Origin: Puniceicoccus vermicola | GTDB taxonomy: Bacteria > Verrucomicrobiota > Verrucomicrobiia > Opitutales > Puniceicoccaceae | Assembly (NCBI RefSeq): GCF_014230055.1 | Contig: NZ_JACHVA010000126.1 | Span: 62,001 to 126,000, forward strand | Reading direction: 5' to 3' | DNA: 64,000 nt | Shown here: in pieces, positions 9,445 to 17,167 of the stretch | Layout of the letters: each line of letters opens with the position of its first letter | How positions within the stretch are numbered: position 1 is the stretch's first letter | The notes under the pieces: model-generated | The model's database searches: none | The model's input: only the letters and a program-made list of their open reading frames with translations | What the model was told of the DNA's origin: nothing | Position numbers and translations under genes: made by a program

Positions 9445-9951
9445 TTATTTGATGGACGAGGCATTTTGAGCTAATCGATGGTTCCACTCGTTGAGGAGTT
9501 GTTTGATTGAAGAAAGCAGGCTTCGAGCGCTGCGCTTTCCCGGATTGTTGTAGTAGTCTTCGCAAACGGCGAGATAGTTTGTGATAACCTTGCGGGCTTC
9601 GTGGGATCCGGAGATGTCTCCTTTGTCGTAAATCACATTGCAGCCGTTATTTACGAGGTTCGAAACCAAATCGAGATCGAGGGTGTTGGAAAGGGCTACC
9701 ACAAGAGCTTGAGGTTCGAGAGCGCGAATCTGACGTAGGAGATTTAAGGCCATTTCCTGTCCGTTGAAGTTGTTGTCTACAAAATAAACATCGTATCCCG
9801 GATGGACGACTGGATCGCTGCAAGTGTCGACGATCGCGTGGCTAAATTGAGACTGAATGTGTCTTTGAACGACTTTACCTACTATGAGATCGTCGTCGAT
9901 CACAAGAAACTTCGGAGTGAAGGCGGAGGTTGGTTTGTTTTCGTTTTTCAT
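9445..9951 (-). CDS. Single-domain response-regulator-like protein
   Basis: 168 residues. A receiver fold is visible: F-L-V-I-D-D-D with the acidic pair, V-Y-F-V-D-N-N carrying the likely phospho-acceptor Asp, V-A-L-S-N in the Ser/Thr position and V-I-Y-D-K-G with the conserved Lys. A C-terminal helical tail of about 50 residues has no recognisable output domain. It is the first gene of the EPS operon, so it may act through protein contacts, perhaps receiving phosphate from the divergently encoded hybrid kinase. The receiver assignment is firm; the partner is inference. Confidence 0.8.
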   Translation of the reverse strand: MKNENKPTSAFTPKFLVIDDDLIVGKVVQRHIQSQFSHAIVDTCSDPVVHPGYDVYFVDNNFNGQEMALNLLRQIRALEPQALVVALSNTLDLDLVSNLVNNGCNVIYDKGDISGSHEARKVITNYLAVCEDYYNNPGKRSARSLLSSIKQLLNEWNHRLAQNASSIK

Positions 9952-9993
9952 TGTGTGAATTCGATAGGTTGATTTTGGAAATAAATTCTTTTA

Positions 9994-10010
9994 AACATTC
10001 CTCGTGCCAA
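9994..10010 (-). promoter_or_regulatory. Candidate sigma-54 promoter of the EPS operon
   Basis: Read on the minus strand, 10010-10003 is TTGGCACG, a full match to the -24 element. After four bases comes ATGTT where TTGCT/A is expected, so the invariant -12 GC is GT here. The predicted start would be about 33 bases before the receiver gene. The match is suggestive because a sigma-54 activator is encoded in the divergent operon, but the -12 mismatch leaves it uncertain. Confidence 0.4.
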
Positions 10011-10172
10011 TTCTTTTGTTGTTTTTTAAGTATATGATTTGTAGGTAGATATAAAATGAAAAATAAATTTACATGATTTTAGCGAACCGGGATCCTGTAA
10101 GAATTACATGGTTTGAGAAAGAAATGCTGGTTGGGCTTGATGCAATTTGTAAACTTTACATAGTCTTCGTTT

Positions 10173-10718
10173 ATGAAAGGGATCATCTTCACCGAGTTTT
10201 TAGATATGGCCGAAGAAAAGTTCGGTTTAGGAGTTGTCAACCGAATCACCTCTTTACCTTCTTTATCGACTGGGGGTTCTTACTCATCTGTTGGGAATTA
10301 CCCCCATGAAGAGATGCTGGCGATGATCGATGCTCTGCAGAAAGAAGTTGATATTTCTCAAAAAGAATTAATCCGAGCGTTTGGTCATCGACTCTTTCAG
10401 GTCTTTTTAGACGGTCACCAGAGTTTTTTTGTAGGCTCTACTGATCCTCTCGATTTTCTTAGTGGAGTCGAGACCGTAATTCATGCCGATGTTCGCAAGA
10501 TCTATCCCGATGCGGTGCTTCCTGATTTCGATTGTTTTTGGATTTCAGATAATGTTTTGGTTATGGATTACAGCTCTCCACGACCGATGGCGGACCTCGC
10601 TCAGGCTTTGATTGAAGTATCGATCAAGCATTTCGGAGTGGACGTAAAAATGGAACGATCCAACGGTCCTACGAATGACGCGCACTCAGCTCGCTTTACC
10701 CTGACCCGCGTTCGCTGA
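10173..10718 (+). CDS. H-NOX haem-NO/O2 sensor protein
   Basis: 181 residues, the normal length of a stand-alone H-NOX. It opens MKGIIFTEFLDMAEEKFG as in many family members. The proximal haem ligand is His104 in V-I-H-A-D-V-R-K, and the propionate-binding Y-x-S-x-R motif is intact at Tyr133, Ser135 and Arg137. It should therefore bind haem and sense NO in the cytoplasm. The kinase gene starts three bases after its stop, the classic H-NOX/kinase arrangement in which NO-bound H-NOX alters kinase autophosphorylation. Family assignment is firm; the ligand (NO rather than O2) is inferred from context. Confidence 0.95.
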   Translation: MKGIIFTEFLDMAEEKFGLGVVNRITSLPSLSTGGSYSSVGNYPHEEMLAMIDALQKEVDISQKELIRAFGHRLFQVFLDGHQSFFVGSTDPLDFLSGVETVIHADVRKIYPDAVLPDFDCFWISDNVLVMDYSSPRPMADLAQALIEVSIKHFGVDVKMERSNGPTNDAHSARFTLTRVR

Positions 10719-10721
10719 ACA

Positions 10722-13700
10722 ATGTCTCAGAACGAACAGTCCGAATACCAGATTGGCTACGCGCGGGAAAAGAAGGCGAGGAAAGAAGCAGAGCGACTTC
10801 TCGAAGAAAAATCGTTGGAATTATTTAAGCTCAACGAAGAGCTGAGGATTAAGTCCTCGGAGTTGTCTTCCTTAGTGAAAACCCGGACGGAAGAGCTCGA
10901 GAAACAGCGCAGTGTGACCATGAATACCTACGCCGATCTCGTCGCGAGCGAGAGGAGGTATTCGGATATTGCCGAGGTGGTGGGCGGATATCTTTGGGAG
11001 ATGGATGCGGATTTCCGTTTTCTCAGCGTGACCAAACAGGTGTCCGAGGTGTTCGGCTACAGTAGCGGGGAGTTGGTAGGTCATTCCTTGTTTGAATTTA
11101 TTCCGGAGGAGGATGTATCCAGGCTGCAGGCTGTCTTTAAAAACAATCTTTCCCGGGGATATTCGTTCAAAAACGTTCGGTCCAGGACCTGCCGGAAGGA
11201 CGGCGATATCGTCTGGCAGATGTTTGGGGCTGCACCGACCTTCGATCAGCAAGGCCACTTTACGGGCGCCCGCGGCGCCGGAGTAGAGATTCCGGAGCGA
11301 GGCACATCTTCGAATCAGCTGAATCTTCTCTACATCGCCCTCACCAATGCCAGCGAGGGATTTGCGGTCACGGACAGAAATGGCCGATTTACCTACCTCA
11401 ACCCCGCTCATGTGGAAATGTATGGGTATGATACGATCGACGAGCTGATTGGACAGCACTGGTCCATGCTCTATCAGCCGGAGGTGATTCAGGAATTGGA
11501 GGAGAGGATCGGGAAATCACTCGCGGAGACCGGCCTCTTCCAGACGGAGACAACGGGCTTGCGAAAAGATGGTTCGACCTTTCCTGAAATTTGCTCACTG
11601 CGGCTTCTTCCTGATGGTGGGATACTTTGTATCTGTAGAGATGATACGGAAAGGCAGAGATATGTGGACCGATTGGCTTCAAAAAATCAGTTGCTGTCCT
11701 CGCTCCTGGATAATTTGACGACTGGCATTCACTTTGAAAATCTTCGGGTGGGCAATACGGTCACGAATCAGCACCTCTTCGAACTCTTCCCCGTCCTCTC
11801 GGAAGATAGCAAAACCACCTATGAAACGGCGGAAGGTTTTTTGAACTGCGTCCGGAAGAAGATTCTCGACGGTGACTCCTTTGTGGATATAGCCAGTAAG
11901 TCGATTGAGGCGAGAGAGCCCGTCCGGAATCAGGAGTGTGAGCTAGTCGATGGAAGGTTTGTCGCCTTTGATTATGTCCCGGTGGTAGTCTTGGGCGAAT
12001 TTTTCGGGCATTTTTGTATTTTTCGCGATATCACCGAGTCGAAAGAGCACCAGAGAACGCTGGAGCTGGCCCGTCAGGAAGCCGTTTCCGGGGCGGAGGC
12101 GAAGTCTCTCTTCCTCGCCAACATGAGCCACGAGGTGCGAACGCCGCTGAATGGGATTGTCGGGATGAGTCGTCTGTTGATGGGGGAAAAGCTTTCTGAC
12201 AAGCAAATGATGTATCTGCGCTCCATCCAAGCGAGCGCTGACTCCCTGATGCAGGTGATTAGTGATATTCTCGACTACTCGAAACTGGAGGCGGGAAAGA
12301 TGGGCTTGGAGCCTGTCGACTTCTCGCCCACGGCGATGATCGACTCGGTCGCTTCAGTCTTTTTGTTGAGGCACGTTCACTCTGACCAGGTGAAATTTTA
12401 TATCAACTACGAGCCAACTCTTCCCCCGTTGATCCGAGGAGACGACGGTCGGATCAAAGAGATTTTGCAGAATCTATTGAGCAACTCATTCAAGTTCACG
12501 AAAGAAGGTTTCGTTGCCCTGGATGTGAGATTGGATCGGTTTGAGCACGGAGAATACTGGGTCGATTTTCTGGTCGAAGACACTGGTATCGGGATCAGCG
12601 AAGAGGCCAAGAAGAAGATCTTCGAACCGTTTACGCAGGCGGATAATTCCGTGTCGCGGCGTTTTGGCGGAACGGGTCTGGGGCTCACGATTTGTCGGAA
12701 TTTTGTCTCTCTCATGGGTGGAGAGTTTTCTATGGAGTCTGAAGTTGGAAAGGGAAGTTGCTTCAAGGTCAGCCTGCCGTTCCCGCCTGCTTCCGCTCCT
12801 CCGAAGAAGAAGGTGAGAGAACAGTTGGAAGAGATCCTCCATGTCGAAGTCGTCGCGACAGATGCAAGACTGGAGAAGTCCATCGTCTCCATGATTGCCG
12901 TAAATGGGGTGTCCGTCGCCTCGAACTCGAATCCCAAGGCCGCCTTTGCGCAGATTCAGGAGGAAAAAGATGAAGGGCCGTTGGTTTGCGTCATAGCGGG
13001 TAGTGTTCTCACGAAAAACAACGCACGATTGGTGCAGCAACTGGTCGACGAGATTCCGGAACTCCGCTTTCTCTTTGTCGGGATCGAAGGGGAAATTCCG
13101 TTGGAGATCGATAGTGAGAAATTTATGCGTCTGGACTTTCCGATCAGCCGTGATGTTCTGCTGAATGCAATTTTCCGGACATCTCAGCACTATCCAGGGG
13201 AGAACTACTTGGAAGATCCATTGGCGGAAGGCGAAGAGTCGCTGCTCTTGAAGGGAAAGAACTTTTTGTTGGCCGAGGATAATCGCATTAATCAGATGGT
13301 CGCTAAATCAACTTTGGAGCAAATGGGAGCTTCCGTGGATATCGCGGCTAATGGCTTTGAGGCGGTGTCGATGCATCAACAGTTCACCTACGATCTTATT
13401 TTGATGGATGTCCACATGCCGGATATGGATGGGATTGAGGCGACGCGGACGATTCGGAGCACGGGCTCGAAGATTCCGATCGTGGCCCTGACTGCTGACG
13501 CCAAGCCGGATAGCAAGGAACTCTTTCTGAACGCGGGGATGGATGACTATCTCAGCAAACCACTGATGGTGAACGATATGATCGAGATACTGAGATCGAC
13601 GATCGGTGTTTCCAGTGCCTCAAGCGTTAGAGCTCCGAAGGAGGATTCGACAGAAGAGATCGTAGATTCCGAGGAAGCGTCTCAAACAGATTCGACTCAT

Positions 13701-14051
13701 TCTGAATACTTGGACTTGGAGGCGTTGGCAGCTGTCATTGGAGGGGATTTCGAGGCGGCCCGATCGATCGTTTCCGATTTTCTAGAGAAGACTCAGGAGG
13801 AGATTGATTCCGTTCTCGAAGTGATTGAACAGAAGGACTGGGGGGCGGCGAAGTCTCTCTTCCATAAGATTGCCGGTAGTTCTTTCACGGTCAGGGCCGA
13901 GAACTTGGCCCATCGGGCCCGCGAGGCGGAGTTATACGTCCAGGAGGATGAGATCGATGAGACTCAGGTGTCTGGTATGGTCGACCGGGTGACCGAAGCC
14001 CTGCAGGAGACGCGACGGGTCTTTGAAGAGTTGAAATGGGAGGGCGCGTGA
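10722..14051 (+). CDS. Hybrid sensor histidine kinase (PAS-PAS-HisKA-HATPase-REC-HPt)
   Basis: 1109 residues and no membrane helices, so cytoplasmic. In order: an N-terminal coiled coil (about 15-75); PAS domains at about 80-192 and 200-312, with a third PAS-like region to about 440; HisKA with phospho-acceptor His470 in M-S-H-E-V-R-T-P-L-N-G; HATPase_c with G-T-G-L-G-L near 650; a degenerate receiver-like region (about 705-815) that lacks the Asp; a canonical receiver (about 845-960) with Asp896 in L-M-D-V-H-M-P; and an HPt domain with His1048 in F-H-K-I-A-G-S-S. It likely relays the H-NOX signal by an internal His-Asp-His phosphorelay to the next gene's product and perhaps to the EPS operon's receiver protein. 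Confidence 0.94.
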   Translation: MSQNEQSEYQIGYAREKKARKEAERLLEEKSLELFKLNEELRIKSSELSSLVKTRTEELEKQRSVTMNTYADLVASERRYSDIAEVVGGYLWEMDADFRFLSVTKQVSEVFGYSSGELVGHSLFEFIPEEDVSRLQAVFKNNLSRGYSFKNVRSRTCRKDGDIVWQMFGAAPTFDQQGHFTGARGAGVEIPERGTSSNQLNLLYIALTNASEGFAVTDRNGRFTYLNPAHVEMYGYDTIDELIGQHWSMLYQPEVIQELEERIGKSLAETGLFQTETTGLRKDGSTFPEICSLRLLPDGGILCICRDDTERQRYVDRLASKNQLLSSLLDNLTTGIHFENLRVGNTVTNQHLFELFPVLSEDSKTTYETAEGFLNCVRKKILDGDSFVDIASKSIEAREPVRNQECELVDGRFVAFDYVPVVVLGEFFGHFCIFRDITESKEHQRTLELARQEAVSGAEAKSLFLANMSHEVRTPLNGIVGMSRLLMGEKLSDKQMMYLRSIQASADSLMQVISDILDYSKLEAGKMGLEPVDFSPTAMIDSVASVFLLRHVHSDQVKFYINYEPTLPPLIRGDDGRIKEILQNLLSNSFKFTKEGFVALDVRLDRFEHGEYWVDFLVEDTGIGISEEAKKKIFEPFTQADNSVSRRFGGTGLGLTICRNFVSLMGGEFSMESEVGKGSCFKVSLPFPPASAPPKKKVREQLEEILHVEVVATDARLEKSIVSMIAVNGVSVASNSNPKAAFAQIQEEKDEGPLVCVIAGSVLTKNNARLVQQLVDEIPELRFLFVGIEGEIPLEIDSEKFMRLDFPISRDVLLNAIFRTSQHYPGENYLEDPLAEGEESLLLKGKNFLLAEDNRINQMVAKSTLEQMGASVDIAANGFEAVSMHQQFTYDLILMDVHMPDMDGIEATRTIRSTGSKIPIVALTADAKPDSKELFLNAGMDDYLSKPLMVNDMIEILRSTIGVSSASSVRAPKEDSTEEIVDSEEASQTDSTHSEYLDLEALAAVIGGDFEAARSIVSDFLEKTQEEIDSVLEVIEQKDWGAAKSLFHKIAGSSFTVRAENLAHRAREAELYVQEDEIDETQVSGMVDRVTEALQETRRVFEELKWEGA

Positions 14052-15448
14052 GTCGTCCGAAAAGGAGGACAAGGCTTCTCATTGCCGATGACGATTCGAT
14101 CACTCGCAGAGTTTTGAGCAATGCGTTTGAGTCCGCTGGTATCTCCAGTGAGCTTTACGAAAATGGCGAGGATCTTATTGGATCAATCCACGATGAGGCA
14201 CTCGTTTGCCTATTGGATTTGAATATGCCCGGTAAGGGAGGTCTCGATTGTCTTTCGGAGATCAAGGAAACCTATCCGATGATCGAAGTGATCATGCTTA
14301 CCAGCGTGGATCGGGCGGCGGAGGCATTGCAGGCGATCCGTAATGGTGCTTTCGATTACCTCACTAAGCCTTTCGATCCCAACGAGCTGATACACACGGT
14401 TCAGTTGGCAATGCAGGCGAGTCAGCAGGCGCGGGAGAATCAGGATCTTCGTCAGGCGATATCGATGCCTTCACAGATTCTCGATGTGAAAGGAAGCTCC
14501 CCGAAGATGAAGCGGGTCTTTCGCCTTCTGGATCGATTGGGAGGGAGTGAGGATCTCGTCTTGCTGACCGGCGAAAGCGGAACCGGGAAGACTTTATTGG
14601 CGAAAGCGATTCACCAGAAGAGCTTAAGGAGGGATGCCCCCTTTGTGAGTGTGAGTTGTCCTTCGCTCCCGCGAGAGCTTTTGGAGTCAGAGATGTTTGG
14701 ACACGAGAAAGGGGCATTCAGCGGGGCGATAAACCGGCGCCTCGGTCGTGCGGACTTGGCTGACGGGGGAACTTTGTTTCTCGATGAGATCGGGGATATC
14801 CCGCTCGAGCTACAGGCGAAACTGTTGACCTTCATTCAGGACAAATCCTATTTCCGTGTCGGAGGTGAAAAATTGGTCCACAGTGACGTTCGCCTCGTGG
14901 CTGCGACCAATCGCGATCTACGCGAATCAGTCGAGAAAGGAATGTTTCGGGAGGATTTGTATTATCGGTTGAATGTTCTGCCCCTTGAGATTCCCCCGCT
15001 CCGGGAGCGCTTAGAGGATCTTCCCGATTTGTTGGAGCACTTTGTCAGCCGATTTGCCCAGCGCCAGAGGGTGAAGCCTCCCCGGGTCGATCCTTCCGTT
15101 TTGGTCAAGCTTCGACAATCCTCGTGGCCTGGAAACATCCGCGAGTTCGAGAATGTAGTGATTCGGGCTCTGACACTACGCGAGCGGGAGGATATTTTGC
15201 TTCCGGAGGATTTTGATGTTCTGTCGGGAGTAAAGTCAGAGACTCAGATGCAGGACGACGCCGGAGTCAGCTCTTTGGCCGGTAAACGATTGGACGAGAT
15301 AGAAAAGGCTGCCATCGAACAAACTCTTGCTCTTTGCGGCAACAAGAAAAGCGCGGCTGCCAAGATGCTCGGGATCGCGGAAAAGAGCATCTACAACAAG
15401 GTCAAAAAGTATGGATTAGAGACGGATGAAGGCGGGGCTTCATCTTGA
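14036..15448 (+). CDS. NtrC-family sigma-54-dependent response regulator
   Basis: 470 residues from the ATG at 14036, which overlaps the kinase end by 16 bases. A GTG at 14048 that forms GTGA with the kinase stop and has GGAGGG just before it is an equally good start. A receiver domain (Asp61 in L-L-D-L-N-M-P, counting from the ATG) is followed by an AAA+ domain with Walker A G-E-S-G-T-G-K-T and the sigma-54 contact loop written G-A-F-S-G-A instead of GAFTGA, then a Fis-type helix-turn-helix at about 420-460. It should activate sigma-54 promoters when phosphorylated. NtrC-like activators control PEP-CTERM/EPS loci in other bacteria, which fits the divergent EPS operon. Confidence 0.95.
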   Translation: MGGRVSRPKRRTRLLIADDDSITRRVLSNAFESAGISSELYENGEDLIGSIHDEALVCLLDLNMPGKGGLDCLSEIKETYPMIEVIMLTSVDRAAEALQAIRNGAFDYLTKPFDPNELIHTVQLAMQASQQARENQDLRQAISMPSQILDVKGSSPKMKRVFRLLDRLGGSEDLVLLTGESGTGKTLLAKAIHQKSLRRDAPFVSVSCPSLPRELLESEMFGHEKGAFSGAINRRLGRADLADGGTLFLDEIGDIPLELQAKLLTFIQDKSYFRVGGEKLVHSDVRLVAATNRDLRESVEKGMFREDLYYRLNVLPLEIPPLRERLEDLPDLLEHFVSRFAQRQRVKPPRVDPSVLVKLRQSSWPGNIREFENVVIRALTLREREDILLPEDFDVLSGVKSETQMQDDAGVSSLAGKRLDEIEKAAIEQTLALCGNKKSAAAKMLGIAEKSIYNKVKKYGLETDEGGASS

Positions 15449-15544
15449 TCCGTCTCGCACCAGATTCACGAGTAGGCCTGAGTTGACTCCGGGATAACGA
15501 TAGCCCGGTTCGATTTTCGGGATTGAGGGCCTTGCCCTATTTGA

Positions 15545-17110
15545 TCACTCGGCGTTGCCTTGCCGACGAAACTCATATCCGTCGAAAGTGAAAGAGGTCG
15601 CTTCCTGGTCGCCCTCTATGGTGAAGTCGACTTCTTCGATTGCGCTAAGAACGATGGGGAATTTGACTCCGAGTTTATTCTTTCCGAGGAAAGTGACGTC
15701 CGGCGTGTATTCCGCAGGTCCGCAATGCATGATGAGTTTCGAAGGGTCCTTAGGATCCAAAGCAATTTCCCAAAGACCATAGAGATCATTGTTGTACTGT
15801 CCGACAAAAGCTTTGATTTGGGCGGCGGTCAGATCGACGTCCTTGGGAGTATCGTCGGAGCCGAAGAGCATTTCATCAATCTGGTCGGCGCGGTGACGGA
15901 TCTCGGGCTGAAGGTCTTCTTCTCCCGTTTCACCGAACATCTGTTGGAGGAGGCCGGCACGAACCGCTTCTGGGAGAGCTGTAAGATTCATGTTGCTAAG
16001 AATGGCGATGCCGAACTTTTCTTGGGGGACGAGGACCAGAAGGGTGCGAACCCCGTCGAGGGCTCCACCTTTTTCGAGAACCTTCACCCCATTGTAGTGG
16101 TAGACGCCCCACCCGGGAGAATAGTCGAATCCGGAATTCTCATCGATAGGAGGGAACTCGGAAAAGCCGACTTCCGAGGTGATGACTGGCTCAAAGATGG
16201 TTTCCAGGGCTTTCTTGCTCACAACGGTCTTTCCTTCAAAGGATCCATCGGTGACCAGCATTTGCACGTAGTTGGCGAGATCGGTGGCGTTGGAGGCGAG
16301 GCCACCCGCCGAGACGAAGACTTTGCTGAGGTTGTGGGGGACGACGGCGAAGGCGTCGTCCTTCCAAATATGGGCAGCGGCAAAGTTGTCGGGATCTTGT
16401 TCCAGAAGGGTTTCCGCCTTTCCGGTTTCCTTCATCTGGAGCGGAGTGAGGATTGTCTCTTCGAGAACGGACTCGAAGGAGTTACCTCCGGCTTGTGCGA
16501 CCATTTCTCCGGCGAGGAAGAAGCCGATGTTGGAATACTCCGGATGGTCGCGGAAGGAGTAGCCGGGTTCGACAAAGCGGAGGCGGTGCCGGATGTCAGC
16601 CCGGGAGTAGCCAAGGTGGTCAAAGAGGTCTCCGAAGAAGCCGGGAAATCCCGAACGATGGACCAGGAAGTCTTTTCCATTGACCCACTCCGTGGCATAG
16701 GGCGTGTGCATCTCGAAGTTGGGTAGAACTTTGCTGGCGGGTTGCTCCCATTCGAGTGTGTCCTGATCGACGGCCGCACCAAAGGCGGAGGCGGTGAAGG
16801 TTTTCGAGACACTGGCGAGTTGGAAGAGGGTGTCGTCATTGACTGGCTTCCCGGATTCCGTGTTTCGAATTCCAAACCCTTCCGCGATTAAAATCTCACC
16901 GTCTTTAATCACGGCGATGGAGGCACCGGGGGTCTTGTAGGTTTTCAGTGCCCAATTCATGATATCCTCAACGGACTCCTTTGTGATGCCTGTTCCGGGT
17001 TGATATCCGGGAAGAGCAACGGATGGAGTATCGTCCCCGTGGACGACTGCAGCGGAGAGAAGAAGGCTTGTGGTAACGAGGAGTGAGCGGAAACGAGACT
17101 GAATTTGCAT
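15545..17110 (-). CDS. Secreted serine hydrolase of the beta-lactamase/class C family
   Basis: 521 residues with a clear signal peptide (cleavage near residue 25, V-V-H-G-D). The S-x-x-K nucleophile motif is S-V-S-K at residues 100-103, and the Y-x-N motif is Tyr192-Ser-Asn194. A C-terminal beta domain of about 120 residues follows the catalytic fold. The family includes esterases, D-aminopeptidases and penicillin-binding-like hydrolases, so the substrate is not predictable. It stands alone, 57 bases from the next gene on the same strand and convergent with the NtrC gene. The 95-base gap to that gene holds only a short CCGGG/CCCGG hairpin. Confidence 0.88.
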   Translation of the reverse strand: MQIQSRFRSLLVTTSLLLSAAVVHGDDTPSVALPGYQPGTGITKESVEDIMNWALKTYKTPGASIAVIKDGEILIAEGFGIRNTESGKPVNDDTLFQLASVSKTFTASAFGAAVDQDTLEWEQPASKVLPNFEMHTPYATEWVNGKDFLVHRSGFPGFFGDLFDHLGYSRADIRHRLRFVEPGYSFRDHPEYSNIGFFLAGEMVAQAGGNSFESVLEETILTPLQMKETGKAETLLEQDPDNFAAAHIWKDDAFAVVPHNLSKVFVSAGGLASNATDLANYVQMLVTDGSFEGKTVVSKKALETIFEPVITSEVGFSEFPPIDENSGFDYSPGWGVYHYNGVKVLEKGGALDGVRTLLVLVPQEKFGIAILSNMNLTALPEAVRAGLLQQMFGETGEEDLQPEIRHRADQIDEMLFGSDDTPKDVDLTAAQIKAFVGQYNNDLYGLWEIALDPKDPSKLIMHCGPAEYTPDVTFLGKNKLGVKFPIVLSAIEEVDFTIEGDQEATSFTFDGYEFRRQGNAE

Positions 17111-17167
17111 GAACTTAGAGAGTATAAATCTCGAAAGGGTGTCAACCTGCAGGAACCCGTCTGTTTC

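Noticed and set aside
10120-10146. Sigma-54 promoter for the H-NOX operon (TGG...TGCAA)
   Set aside because: The GG-to-GC spacing is 11 instead of 10 bases, so it does not fit the required geometry.
10073-10309. 78-codon plus-strand frame in the EPS/H-NOX intergenic region
   Set aside because: It overlaps the H-NOX start in another frame and has no ribosome binding site or domain features.
15560-16726. Plus-strand 388-codon frame opposite the serine hydrolase
   Set aside because: The minus-strand frame has a signal peptide, S-x-x-K and Y-x-N motifs; this one has none.
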